Positions 22,801-34,254 of a DNA stretch of 64,000 nucleotides are shown here, piece after piece. The notes under the pieces were generated by a model, which saw only the letters and a program-made list of their open reading frames with translations, searched no databases and was not told the DNA's origin. The first letter of the stretch is position 1, and each line of letters starts with the position of its first letter. The stretch is from the NCBI RefSeq assembly GCF_016808335.1, contig NC_053138.1, positions 15,555,900-15,619,899 of the forward strand, given 5' to 3'. The translations under genes and the position numbers were made by a program. This DNA comes from Panicum virgatum. Taxonomy: Eukaryota; Streptophyta; Magnoliopsida; Poales; Poaceae.

Positions 22801-23166
22801 ACTCTTGCCTCTTCTCTACTTTTTCCTCTTGGCTACGCTACTGCTGCTCAGTTCCTGCCGACACGAGGGAGTTCGTCCAGCGCTACCAGGACTACGAGGA
22901 CTTCTAGGTGCTTCGTCTCCCAGTCGACGTCCCTGTGGCGCCCTGCTTCAGCTTCGGAGAGCTTTTATCGTATTTTTGTACTTCGTTTCCGCTGTATCAG
23001 ACATTTTGTCATTATTGTAATAAATAACATTCGTATTCGCTTTATTATGTCTTTTTACGTGATATGTGCTATGATATACTGTTCATTCTGTTGTATATAC
23101 GTGTGACTTGATCCTGGCACGTATATGATTGCTCGGTTTATGTTCTTTTATAAACCGAGTGTTACA
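19876..23166 (+). repeat. 3' LTR of element C (3291 bp)
   Basis: Nearly identical to the 5' LTR, with an 8-T instead of 9-T run. The mini-ORF copy (21709-22907) carries CAG to TAG at 21732-21734, so only the 5' copy keeps block A open. It ends TGTTACA at 23166. Confidence 0.95.
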
Positions 23167-23171
23167 CTATC
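23167..23171 (+). repeat. Target duplication CTATC (right) of element C
   Basis: Partner of 11404-11408; the LINE frame resumes through it. Confidence 0.95.
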
Positions 23172-25530
23172 TGCGAGCAATCATGCTCCGTTTGGGCTTC
23201 CACCAATGTTGGGTTGAGACAGTGATGCGCATGGTAACATCCGTCTCCTTTTTAGTTCTTTTTAATGGTGATAGACTTGACAGTTTTAAACCTTCAAGGG
23301 GTATCCGCCAAGGAGATCATATCTCTCCCTATTTGTTTCTTTTAGCAGCAGAGGGCCTTTCGTGCCTGTTAAAAGCTAGAAATCAGTCGTCCGTACTCAA
23401 TGGGATTAAAGTGGCACCATCAACTCCGGTGGTGTCTCACTTACTCTTCGCAGATGACAGCCTGCTGTTTTTTAGAGCTAATAGGGAAAGTGCAAAGGAA
23501 ATCAAGGAGGTACTCAACACTTATTGTCAAGCTTCTGGACAAAAGATTAATATGGATAAGTCCTCAATTCATTTTGCGAAGGGCTGCAGGCAGTCTCTTC
23601 GAGAGGTGATCAAGGACGAGCTGGATGTCCATAATGAATCTCTGAGTGAAAAATACATGGGCATGCCGACAGATGTGGGTGCTTCCACTAACGGGGCTTT
23701 CAAATATATTAAAGATCGTGTGTGGAAAAAGGTCCAGGGTTGGCTGGAGCAGTGCTTGTCATCAGGTGTCAAGGAGGTACTGATTAAATCAGTTGCGCAA
23801 GCAATACCTACTTTTTCGATGTCATGTTTTAAGCTCCCTAGAGGTTTATGCCAGCACATCAATGGTTTATTAAGGAACTTCTGGTGGGGTAGCAAGGATG
23901 GAAAAAGGAGAACATGATGGGTCGCTTGGGATGAGATGATCAAACCAAAATATATGGGCGGCCTGGGCTTCAGGGATATTGAACTGTTTAATCTTGCGTT
24001 ACTGGCGAAGCAGGCTTGGCACGTTCTCACGGAGGAGAGTTCGCTAAGTGCGCGAATTATAAAAGCAGTTTACTTCCCAAATGTGGATTTCTTAGATGCT
24101 AATCTAGGGTCTTCTCCCTCTCTGATATGGCATTCCATACTTGATGGCAAGGAAGTCCTGGAGCGGGGACTAATTAGGAGGATCGGAACCGGAGAATCAA
24201 CACATATTTGGCAAATGAATTGGATTCCGAGAGAAAACTCTCTTCGACCCTTTAGGAGGGATTTGACTGATCCTCCGCAGATGGTTAGTGAGTTGATAGA
24301 TCACACGACGGCATCATGGGACGTCCAAAAGCTTCATGCTGTTTTCTGTCCATCTGATGTTGAGGCAATTCTAAATATACCCCTTTGTACTCAGAGACAA
24401 GGGGATTTTTGGGCATGGCACCATGAAAAGAGGGGTATCTTCTCAGTTTGCTCAGCCTATAGGATGTTGGCCATAAACAAAGAACGAGCTACAACATACC
24501 TAGAGAATATTGCTGAGAGATCAGATTTAAGGTCTGAGGAAAATGAATGGATGTCGGTTTGGCAGGTAAAGGTACCATCAAAGATACATGTGTTCTTGTG
24601 GAGGCTTTCTCATCACTCCCTGCCGTCAAGGGATGTACTGCACCATAGGAACATGGCTACTCAAAGCACTTGTTCGATCTGTGGTATGCCTGACTCGTGG
24701 AAGCACTCACTGATAGAGTGCAACATGGCGAAATGTGTGTGGGCTCTAGAACGCGAGGAAATTACACAGCTAATGAGTGAAATTCAGGAGACTGAACCTA
24801 GGGTTGGTTAGCGGCTATTTTTAGCTTGCTAAAGCATGAAGAACTGACGAGGTTGATGGTCACTCTTTGGACCATCTGGTATGCTCGCAGGAAGGCGATC
24901 CACGAGAGCTCTTTTCAGAGTTCTCTATCTACTCACTATTTTGTGAATAATTTTATAGCCGACCTGGAGATGATCAAGACGGTGCAGACAGCGCCGGTGA
25001 GGGGAACCCAAGGTGTTCCACCCCGGTGGATTCCCCCACCACGAGGACTTGTTAAAATCAATGTTGATGCAGCAGTTTCGAAGAATTCAAGCAAGGCTGT
25101 GGCAGCTGCCATCGCTAGGGATGATGCAGGTAATTTTCTAGGAGCATCTGCGTTGGTGATTCGTGGACTCTCAGATCCAGAGACCGTTGAGGCTATTGCG
25201 TGCAAGTAAGACCTGGCATTGGCAAGTGACCTCATGGTTCACCACTTCAGGCTAGTCTCAGATAATGTTAATGTGATAAGAGGAATCAAGGAGGATGGAA
25301 TGGCCGTTCATGGCCATATCATCAGGGAGATAAAGGCTAGAGCAGCGCTTTTTAGCACTGCTGATTTTGTTCATGAGAACATGTGCTCCAATGTAGATGA
25401 TCATACCATCGCAAGGAGTACGATTTATGCTGAGTTTGGTAGGCTAGTTTGGCTGTTAAGTCCGTCTCAAAGCGTTTGCAACTCGTGTAACTTTGTTGAT
25501 GAATAATGAGTTATGCCTCTAAAAGAAAAA
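23172..25530 (+). pseudogene. LINE ORF2 fragment 2: RT end, zinc region, RNase H
   Basis: This continues the RT (SFLVLFNGD, GIRQGDHISPYLF, HLLFADDSLLF, GQKINMDKS), the conserved thumb and linker (YMGMP, NFWWGS), the zinc region (SICGMPDSWKHSLIEC) and the RNase H-like domain (VKINVDAAVSKNSS to about 25500). In-frame stops at 23915-23917, 24809-24811 and 25207-25209 break it into four pieces; the frame is otherwise kept. It ends with an A-rich tail at 25521-25530. Confidence 0.92.
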
Positions 25531-25889
25531 CCTCGATCGACCTCCCCGGCACGGCGCCACGGCGGCACCACGCGGGGGCGAGCGCCCGACTAGCTCAACC
25601 GACCCCGCGCGGCACCGACCATCCCGCACGGAACCAAAGGGAGACCCAACAAGAAAGCGGTGGGAGCTGAGAAAAATCCGCACCCGCGCCCGCGTGCTCA
25701 GCTCCGCCCTTCCCATCCGGCATCCGCTCCCTCCTCTCCTCTCGTCTCCTGCACCGCCCGTTCCAGCCGCCGCCGCCGCCGCCGCCGGCCCAAGTGAGGG
25801 AGCAGGGCAGGCAGCCCGTCCCCGCGCCGCCGCAGCCGCGGAGCAGCGCGCGATTCCGGGGACCGACCGACCGACCGTCCCAGGCGGCG
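25531..25889 (+). promoter_or_regulatory. Promoter and 5' UTR of the RAB gene
   Basis: GC-rich sequence lies between the LINE tail and the RAB start codon. No clear TATA box is seen. The pyrimidine-rich, C-rich stretch 25690-25790 looks like a grass 5' UTR. The whole non-transposon upstream region is only 359 bp. Confidence 0.45.
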
Positions 25890-27024
25890 ATGGCGTACCG
25901 GGCGGAGGACGACTACGACTACCTCTTCAAGGTGGTGCTCATCGGGGACTCCGGCGTCGGCAAGTCGAACCTGCTCTCCCGCTTCACGCGCAACGAGTTC
26001 AGCCTCGAGTCCAAGTCCACCATCGGGGTCGAGTTCGCCACCCGCAGCATTCACGTCGAGGACAAGGTCGTCAAGGCCCAGATCTGGGACACCGCCGGCC
26101 AGGAAAGGTACGCGCCCCAGATCCGTCTGAGCTCTGCGAGGCTCATCGCTCCCCTTCCTCCTATCTGATCTCCGATTGGTCCGTTCGTTAGCGATTCGTT
26201 GGTCTGCATCGTATGGATCTCTGTAGCTTAACTGGGTCGGTGACACTTAATTGCTCTGCTACACATGGACGCAGCAGAACTGCTTCGACACTTAATTCGT
26301 ATCTACCGTGACTGCACGTACCATTTCTCAATCAATCACATTTGTAGCAGCCAGAATCTGCAGATTACGCAGGGGCAGGCAGGTGCTGATACGGGATGGT
26401 TCTTTAGATATGAAACTATGGAACTGCAAATAGAGGATAGAACTCATAGCCATAGTTCTGTGCTGAACAGTTAGATTGACAGTGGCGTTCAACTCCTGTG
26501 TTTGATAGTGGAGTACCATTATAAATTTGGCTTTTGCCATTCAAGCATTTCATGCGCATCAGCTCACAGTAAATTGCCGTTGCTTCTGTAGGTACCGTGC
26601 TATCACAAGTGCATACTACCGTGGAGCAGTAGGGGCACTAGTTGTCTATGACGTGACACGGCATGTCACCTTTGAGAACGTGGAGAGGTGGATGAGGGAG
26701 CTCAAGGACCACACCGACGCCAACATCGTGATCATGCTCGTCGGGAACAAGGCGGACCTTCGCCACCTCAGGGCCGTCACGACAGAGGACGCAAAGGCCT
26801 TCGCCGAGAGAGAGAACGCCTTCTTCATGGAGACGTCAGCCCTGGAGGCGATGAATGTGGAGGATGCCTTCACCGAGGTTCTCACACAGATCTACCGCGT
26901 GGTGAGCAAGAAGGCCCTTGACATTGGTGATGACCCCGCTGCGCCTCCCAAGGGCCAGACCATCAATGTTGGCGGCAAGGACGACGTGTCGGCGGTGAAG
27001 AAGTCTGCTTGTTGTTCGTCTTAG
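25890..27024 (+). CDS. RAB11/RABA1-type small GTPase
   Basis: A Rab GTPase of the RAB11 (plant RABA) group, which acts in trans-Golgi/endosome to plasma-membrane traffic. There are two exons, 25890-26107 and 26592-27024, split within an Arg codon (AG|G) with GT at 26108 and AG at 26590-26591, giving 216 aa. Seen: P-loop GDSGVGKS 19-26, switch I around Thr44 with the RAB11-type STIGVEF, switch [11 protein letters not shown] 66-74, NKAD 125-128, SAL 155-157 and a C-terminal CCSS with two prenylatable Cys (213-214). Length and motifs are typical. The tail ([16 protein letters not shown]) resembles RABA1 members. A nested transposon block ends 359 bp upstream of the start. Confidence 0.95.
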
Positions 27025-27978
27025 CTTGGAAGGATAGAACATGTACTTGGGTTGGCTGATACATTTTGCAGTAGAGAGGGCACAGGATGTTATGGCAGTG
27101 ATGGTCCTCAATCTGTATTCTTGTGTTAACAGGTGCCTCGTGTTCATTTTGCCATTTGATACATTAATTCATTCAGGACTTCAGATTGCTGGTATAGTTT
27201 AGGGATATGAAGGTGTGCGGCTATCAGATTTTTTTCATATAGGCCTTCTGTACCGTATTGCTTTTATTTGTCGTGTCTGTATACCGCCCCTTTTCCGCTT
27301 CAGCATGCTATTTACTTTGCTAGACTACTACAGTACCATGGTGAAAATTGACACCCTACTCCGTAGCAGTTACAAGGGTACTCATTGGATTCTATCGATA
27401 TGCTACTACATGGAAATTGGCATGGCAAATGTTACCGTTGAAATTGTGCCTCTTCTTGTTTGTCATCATCGTCAGCAAATGCAGGGGCTCTGCGAACTGG
27501 TGATAACTTCCCAGGCTGTGCAACCTGCCAACGTTACTAGCTTCCGCAGTTCAAACTTCGAACTGACAAAAACCACCATGATTACTGCAGGTTCGGCACA
27601 AGAAATTAACACCGCTGAACGTACATGCGCAGACATCTTAAATCTCGTACCTTCAGCGAAATGCTCCACAAGCAAGGAAGACTTTTGGTTTCTTTCAACT
27701 ACAGAATGTACAGAACTAAAGGTTCTTGTGCTTCTCTTTTGAAGAAGAGTAGATAAATACAATGTACAATAGAAAGGAAGGGAGCATCTAGCAAGGCCAG
27801 CATGGGAGCTTCACACTCCATGGGGCCGTTAAACACCTAAAGAATATCCTACAAAATGTCTGTACAGTTTTCGGAAACCTCAGTTTATGTCCCCAGTGAG
27901 GGGGACGGTAAATACAGGCAACCGTGTCTATATATACAAAGTTGAGCAAATTTTGCTCGCTGATGTTATTGGCGACAG
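27025..27978. other. Convergent 3' region between RAB and RING genes
   Basis: 3' UTR of the RAB gene (to perhaps 27160) and of the convergent RING gene. The 27215-27742 open frame has no recognisable protein features. I see no other gene. Confidence 0.5.
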
Positions 27979-30900
27979 TCATCCATTCCTTCTATCTGAT
28001 GACAACGCTGTTGTCTTGCAGATGGGGCAGAGGTTCTTCATCATCAACCATTGCTTTATGCACGCCGCATGGCACTTGTGGCCGCATTCAAGGGTTCCTA
28101 TAAGTTCTTCAGCTTCGTACTCTTCCTGCAAAACAAGGACCAAATTATCCCTGACAACAAGAAAGCATGCATATGGTCACCTTGAGCAACTGTCAAACAT
28201 GATGGGTTAACTGTTATCATCAGTAAACCAATACTTCTAAAACTCATAGCTGCAAGTTATTATCTTTTACTACCATAATGTGCAACGGTGGAATCTATCA
28301 TGTAACAGCTTGCTCGTTGATGATCTAATAAGGCCCTGTTTGTTTCCGCGGCTCACAATCGCGCGAAAACACATCGCGAACGCAGCTCCGCGCTCGCTTT
28401 TTGGAATCGCGAGTGGGTAGTTCATTTTTTCCAACTCCACGCCGCGGGCGACTGGCCGTCGAGCGTCCGTCACAGGGTGTTCGGCGGGATTATTCTGCTT
28501 ATTTTGCTCAAAGTCCATCGCGAATGCGGAAAACGCGATTCCAAACAGGGCCTAAGTCAACAAATTATAATTTAGCAGTGAACATGGCAAGAGGTTGACC
28601 TGGCATATTATGCAAGCATCATTCTCCAAAGAGAGCTCAGAAAACTGATCAGACACTCCAGCTGCTCCTGGAACATAGAAAGTTGACCTCAAGTTCTCTT
28701 GGATGTAACTTTCTGTCAAACCAGTATTGACATCGCCTATCTGCTCTTCCAATGCTACAAGCTCCTGCAAAGTATGCAAAGGAAAATAATTTAATGAGAT
28801 ACATACATTCTCAGAAAAGAAGGCGCACAAGGAATTCACAAGTCCAAATGAGAGACATACTTCATAAGTCATGCTATCCACATCCAGACGCATGTCTCGA
28901 TGTTCATCAATAACATGTCCTGCTTCATGAATCCTTGACCGATCCAGCATGGTAGCATTCTGCACAGATGCATCAATTAATTGAAATAGCTGTATAAATT
29001 TGAATCATTCACAGGAAGCATGTTTAATTATGCAGACACTGCAGACAGGCTGTACCATCGAGGCGCTGATAACATTTGTGATTTTGTATTGCATACATTT
29101 TTCTAGCTAAGGCCAGCAGGTAGCTAGGATTAAAGATTCACATGTCGAGGCAATAAAACAAAATGAATTATACATCTTTGCAAAAAGAAAGGGATGGTCA
29201 GACAATACTTCATGCAAATTATTCAAGCAACCATGAATGCAGTAAAAAGCTAGTAGCTACACATTGCAAGATGACAGCCACATGTTAAGTATTTGTACCA
29301 AATTAAAAAAGTTAGGGAACAATAATTTTGGGAATTTGATGACCAACATTCTAAAGTATTTCAATTAAGAAGGGCCACAAGACTTCCATGACTGTAAGCA
29401 GCAAAATTCTAACATCGATTATATTTGTATTGCCACAAACTTTATCTGTTATCGACATAAAAGTGAATTGTGCTTTGAGAATGAGAATGGAGCAATGATA
29501 CCCCTGCACGATCAATGATGGAAGCTCAAATGGAAAATGTAAACTGTAATGTAAGTTTACATGATTACCAAGAAAAAATAGACTACAGTTGACCCATTAA
29601 AAATACTCAACAAGATATATTTTCTCCTTGTTAAAAAAATATTCCAGCATCCAGAATGTCATTAGAAGATATATGCAACTATGCAAGTAATTGAGGGGTA
29701 AAATTTTGGAAATATGAAGCTACCTGATATGGTAGAATTCTTAAAACCCCACTGTTAACTTGGTTTGTAAGAGGTGGATGCATCGGATGCCCAAAAGTAT
29801 TCTCAGAATTGAATGGGAGAGCCAGCATTCTTGGATCTAAAGGAAGGCCTGCGGCAGAAGGATTTAAACCATGCACCACATTGTTACCAAGGAACTGTTG
29901 ATGGGATACTTGTATTTGAGGTACTTGCATTTGCATACTATGCAAAGGATTCTGGGAGAAATGAGGTAGAGGCCCCTGAACAATTCCATTCGGCATGTCT
30001 GTGGTTCCTGATTAACAATAAGGCTTGTTAAAATAAAGTGTTGCCAAGTACATCACTAAAGCTCATTTTCTGGCCAGTCAGTCGATGATAGCAGAAATTT
30101 ATTGCTAAACATACTAGCAAAGCTAATAAAAATAATAATATACTTTGTCAAATATGAAAAAAACTGAAAATCATGAAATGGTCCCTTAATTCATCATTCA
30201 GCAAAACATCAGATCAATTTATCTTCATTCAGAAGGTTTACTAACCTGGTAGATTGGCCAATGAATTACTATATCCCCACTGTGGTACTCCATGAGCAAC
30301 ACCATTTGCAGCCTGTGGAATCCATGTATTGCACTGGCCCATGTGACAAGTTGGAAACACGTAGTTACCATGAGGTACCAACTCTGGTCGAGCAGGCATT
30401 GAACTGAAACTGCTAGGAACATCTGCAGAAGGTCCTTCTAAAAATGGCCAACCATTGCTACTGTGGAACTCTGGTGGGTTTGAAGCTGCAGAGTTGGGTA
30501 AACAATTTGATTGAAATGAAGCATTCCATGGCCCACGTGCAGGATCCTGAGGCACGTGAGCAGATGAACTTGAACCTGCAAACCCATGAAGAAAATGATG
30601 GTTACCAGCCACAACTGCATTTTTCCTTTTGATGAATCCACTACCCGTGTCACCAAAATTGACACTACTGCTGCTCTCATCGATAGTTCCTGTGGGAACT
30701 TGATGATATAAAGATGGTGGTAGCACATTGCCCAGTCCAAAGCTTTGAGTCTGAGGAATATATATGTTAACAGCTGCTGTTGCCATTCCAGGGTTGTGCA
30801 TAGCAGTTGGGAAGACAAAACTTGATGTAACACCAACATGTGGGTATGAATTATGAACATGCTGGCGCTCATGATTCCGCAGATCACAGATACCAACATT

Positions 30901-31062
30901 AGCAGTATTTCCTGGAACTCCGGTAGCAACTTGCACACCCAGGTTGGATGAATCAATTCCAGAGCCTCCATAATAGGAACTTTCTGATTGAACTTGGACA
31001 TGTCCTTGTTCCCATCCAGGATTAACCGACTGATGTGTCCAGACCATATTTCTATGTGACAT
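27979..31062 (-). CDS. RING-H2 E3 ubiquitin ligase, MBR/RHG1A-like
   Basis: A likely E3 ubiquitin ligase that passes ubiquitin from an E2 to a substrate. Five coding exons on the minus strand: 31062-30246, 30007-29724, 28959-28861, 28764-28600 and 28125-27979, all with GT-AG borders and consistent phases, 503 aa. The N-terminal about 370 residues are low-complexity, rich in Asn, Gln, Ser, His and Pro. The C-terminus has the conserved block before RING (MTYEELVALEEQIGDVNTGL) and a C3H2C3 RING: Cys451, Cys454, Cys469, His471, His474, Cys477, Cys488, Cys491. This layout is that of MBR1/2 and related plant ligases. Upstream exons are non-coding (see the 5' UTR entry). Intron 4 holds a MITE. Confidence 0.88.
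28331..28552. mobile_element. Tourist-like (PIF/Harbinger) MITE, 222 bp
   Basis: The termini GGCCCTGTTTG and its inverse are flanked by TAA duplications (28328-28330, 28553-28555). The internal sequence is partly palindromic (AATCGCG, CGCGATT). It lies in intron 4 of the RING gene and has no coding capacity. Confidence 0.88.
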
Positions 31063-34000
31063 GATGTCAACTTCTATTTCCTCAAGGAGAACTATAGCAA
31101 ATTTGTTCAGTAATTATCCTTTATCATCACCACTCTGCATATGAGATTGATCAAAGATGGTCAGTATTCAATCTAATCTGGATAAGTAGAGATGCAAAAT
31201 GCAACAAAAGTGTGTCCCATGCATCAGATCATTAATTGCAAAATCAATAAAATTCTACTAACAGATCATAGGTGCAAGGCTGATCGGCAGCGGCGGCAGC
31301 ACAACACATCTATGTCGTGATACTGTAGCAGCTACAATAGTGGTTGCAACGCAAGGTACCAACTTACTAGATTAGCTCATACACATTATTTTGTATCAGA
31401 TTTTGGTTTGTTGCGGATCTTATCTAGTATGATTTGTTCAAAATTGAAATGGTGCAGATTGTGTTGCATCTTAAGTGACAGGCCGAACTAGCTCTATGAA
31501 ATGGTATGCATCACAACCTGATAACCCACACTAATGGGGATGCAATTGATGAGCAATCATTGAAGCCAATGGAACCACACTTATGATATAATATATCAAG
31601 GTACACCTATGCATTATTGATTTACTCATTTATTTGCTTACAGGTGACCGTGTGGATAGTTATGTTAAAAAGATATGATGTAACTTCCTGTCAAATAGGC
31701 AGTAACACCGAACATTTAGTCAAGGTTTTTAAAGCGGTAAGGCGATGGGGAGCCGCTCAGTCGCCTAGGCGACGCCTAGGCGGGCTAAGGTGGGCTAAGG
31801 CGAGCCTTAAGCAAGGCGATGGGGAACCGCCTTGTCGCCTAGGCGACGCCTTAAAAACCCTGCATTTAGTGCAGTATTTGCATGTCAACATGAAAGGCAA
31901 GAATAGAAGACTTCGGAAAACAAGCAGCAAGGTTTATGCCACTTATGAAAATCTTGCATTAATCTAGTCCCTTCTGCGCTGAGCAAGGGATCTACCAAGG
32001 GTGCAGATAGGGTGCCTGAGCACTACTAATGCAGTCCCGCTGTACACAACTAACAGTCCCACCTGGTTGAACAGTAACTACTCTTTTTTTCCTTCAAATC
32101 TCCGTGCAGTTAATTACTAAACATCAAACGCAGCTAACAGTCCTGTTAGCGATGTTAATTAGTAAGCCTGGGTATGATGCCCTGTGGCTAGGTCGTGATG
32201 CATGACGAGTTAACGACAACTACAATCCTGGCTACTGGACTGGATTGCTAGGTCCGAACAAAACCCCAAGCTTCAAACACATATTGAGAGATGACACAGT
32301 ACAGTCCATGAGAACTTAAATAGTTGCTAAAAGAAATTCATGCGTTGGTAGCAAAGGTAGTATGGGAACACAAAAATTAACATCCGATAGAGGGTGTCAA
32401 GCTTGCAATACATTCCAGTGGTAGGATGGAAAAACTAAAGAATACAAGTTTAGTCATTGAATGTCAAAACAGATTGGTTTCTCATGTCTGCTCCAATACA
32501 AACAAACAACATGACACGATAAAAACAAAAATGTAATCGGTTGGCTAAAGTTTTGTTTTCGTGGAGTGGCTCGCCAAAGAAGAGGGAGGTGGATGAGAAG
32601 AGGGAGGTGGATGAGAGAAGGCATGGAAGAGTATTGTTTGAGCAATCCAGTTTTTTTTTGGTGGTTTCTCTCGTGCGGTGTTGCGTGTCCATCATAACCA
32701 CCTAGGGTTCAGCCATGTTCACCACCGCAAAGCTTGAGGACAAGTTACTTTGGGAGGAGTAATTATGGGCATATGTCCAAGCAGCCAAGTGGCCGAAAGT
32801 AAGCTGTAGAAGAAGTTATGACAACACATGGATATTAGAATGTGACAACAATGCAGATCCCATGGTTAGGACAAATTGATCAATTACCCATTTCAGTGAC
32901 AACTTGCTCTACTTAGAATATTTATGTGTAACTTGAGAATATCAGAGCCTTTTGGGATTGACAAATGATGAATTTAGCAGTCTAGCACATTTATCTACTA
33001 TGTCCATTGCCATATTAGAAACTCTCTATTGGTGTTACTCTGTTCAATCCTCGAGCCTCATAAATTTAAAGCGACGATAAAAATAATATATGAATGGCAT
33101 TAACTTGAACAAAATGCTATATTATTGTGAAGCACAAAATAAGTACTGGGTATTTGAGCACCACAACCAACCAAAGAAAAAACACCAATCTAAAGCCCCA
33201 CAACTGTACCACAAACTACCTAGACCCGAAATGCTAGCAACTACAAAATCCCAAGGTCCAGTAGTGACTAACTGAAAATACCAAATTTAACGACCAGAAT
33301 GAAGAGCGAACTAGAGCCAAATTGTTCCAACCAAACCAAAGTTCGGGGTAGAACTGTTGAAAGTCCAAATGATTCCCTAATTGTTAGAACCAAACTTCAT
33401 CACAAATCAGCAATGATCATGACAAAAACCATCACAGCTATCTCCCGACTCCATTCCACTAAGACCAAGCAAAACTCTCTACAGTGAGCACCTACCAAAA
33501 GCTTATGCTGACTGTGACTGGTTATGTGAGTTCCAATCCGTACGGCCGGCCGAAATGAAAAACCATACTCCATGGCACAAATTTCAAACCATATACGTAC
33601 ACGATCCACCACAAGTCCAAGTCCACAGCCTAATCACCGACGACAATGCTGACTCGTAGCTCCACAGCACACTCTGAACTCCGGAATGAGCTTAGCTGCA
33701 TCAATCGAGCGAGCATGCAACTACACCACAAAATCCATCGGGAAAAAACAACAAACACTGAACACCGAGCCAGTAGCTTCCGGCGACCGCTGCGGTTTGC
33801 TGCAGGAATGCTGGTCCGCGGCCCCAACCAAACGCGCACGAAGCCCTCCGAACGAAAACCCCTCCCTCGCAGCTGACACCCCCCAACCCCCAATCGCGGC
33901 CCCAATCGCGGCGCTCGGGGATCCAATCGCTCGCGGGGCACAGTGACACGGGAGCAGAGCAAGCTCACCCCGCCTAGGACGATTCGAGAAGGAAAGAGGG

Positions 34001-34224
34001 GAACAGCTTCGCGGGGAGGATTCAGGCAGGAAGCTTCACCTCGGGGTCGGGGCGGCCGGTGGGGCGGGTCGCGATCGGCACGGGAGCTGTAGGAATCCGC
34101 GGGCCGGAGAGCCTCGCCTCGCCTTTGGGGAGGCGTGAGACGGAATCGGTTGGTGGCGGGACGGTGGCGGTGGTATCCGGGGGAGGGGGGGGGGGGCGGG
34201 GGATCGATCGGAAGGGGGCGACGG
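31063..34224 (-). other. 5' leader of the RING gene with about 3 kb intron (inferred)
   Basis: No coding region is found here. An acceptor-like CTCCTTGAG or CTATAG precedes the start codon by about 20-30 bases (31083-31095), and a donor-like GAG|GTGAAG on the minus strand lies near 34037. The simplest model is a non-coding first exon near 34040-34220 and a roughly 3 kb intron. The stretch also holds a hAT-like MITE (31721-31862). Exon borders are inferred, not proven. Confidence 0.4.
31721..31862. mobile_element. hAT-like MITE, 142 bp
   Basis: The ends CAAGGTTTTTAA and TTAAAAACCCTG are inverted and flanked by a perfect 8-bp duplication CATTTAGT (31713-31720, 31863-31870). The interior has repeated CGCCTAGGCGAC palindromes. 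The 8-bp duplication is the hAT signature. Confidence 0.88.
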
Positions 34225-34235
34225 GACGGGGTGAG

Positions 34236-34254
34236 CCGCGAATTTATAAGCACG
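34236..34254 (-). promoter_or_regulatory. Likely core promoter of the RING gene
   Basis: The minus strand reads TTATAAATTC around 34242-34249, a good TATA box, followed by GC-rich leader sequence. It is the only clear TATA upstream of the RING gene. Confidence 0.4.

Larger units (their letters stand above)
11409..23166 (+). mobile_element. Full-length Ty3-gypsy Tekay/Del element C (11.76 kb)
   Basis: A complete element: 5' LTR 11409-14700, initiator-Met-type primer binding site 14704-14716, gag-pol 15273-19840 (interrupted once by an intron-like segment), purine tract about 19855-19875, 3' LTR 19876-23166 and CTATC duplications on both sides. Gag, protease, RT, RNase H, integrase and a C-terminal chromodomain-like region follow each other in one frame, the chromovirus order; the long LTRs point to the Tekay/Del clade. 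By eye the LTRs differ by seven substitutions (11462, 12295, 12404, 12684, 13265, 13765, 14692) and one T-run length change, about 0.2 percent. At a commonly used grass LTR rate of 1.3e-8 per site per year this is of the order of 80,000 years. All catalytic residues checked are present. Confidence 0.95.
10219..25530 (+). mobile_element. L1-type LINE, 5'-interrupted and split by element C
   Basis: LINE ORF2 is read from 10219, where element A cuts it, to 11408, and continues at 23172 after element C. The 3' end has a short untranslated tail and an A-rich terminus AAAAGAAAAA at 25521-25530. Domains in order are: end of the endonuclease (ASDHVPIL), RT palm (PGPDGFPAHFF, SAFVPG, FADD), a zinc-binding region (CSICG) and a C-terminal RNase H-like domain (KINVDAAVSKN). 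This is the architecture of plant L1 elements that acquired RNase H. The element is the oldest layer of the nested block and is inactive. Confidence 0.9.

Noticed and set aside
23129..23166. Start of the LINE frame apparently extending into the LTR
   Set aside because: The first codons belong to element C's LTR end; the LINE resumes at CTATC.
27215..27742. 175-codon frame downstream of the RAB gene
   Set aside because: No domain, lies in a convergent 3' region.
33630..34253. 207-codon minus frame near the RING gene promoter
   Set aside because: GC-rich leader composition, and a TATA box lies at its beginning; more likely first exon, intron and promoter.
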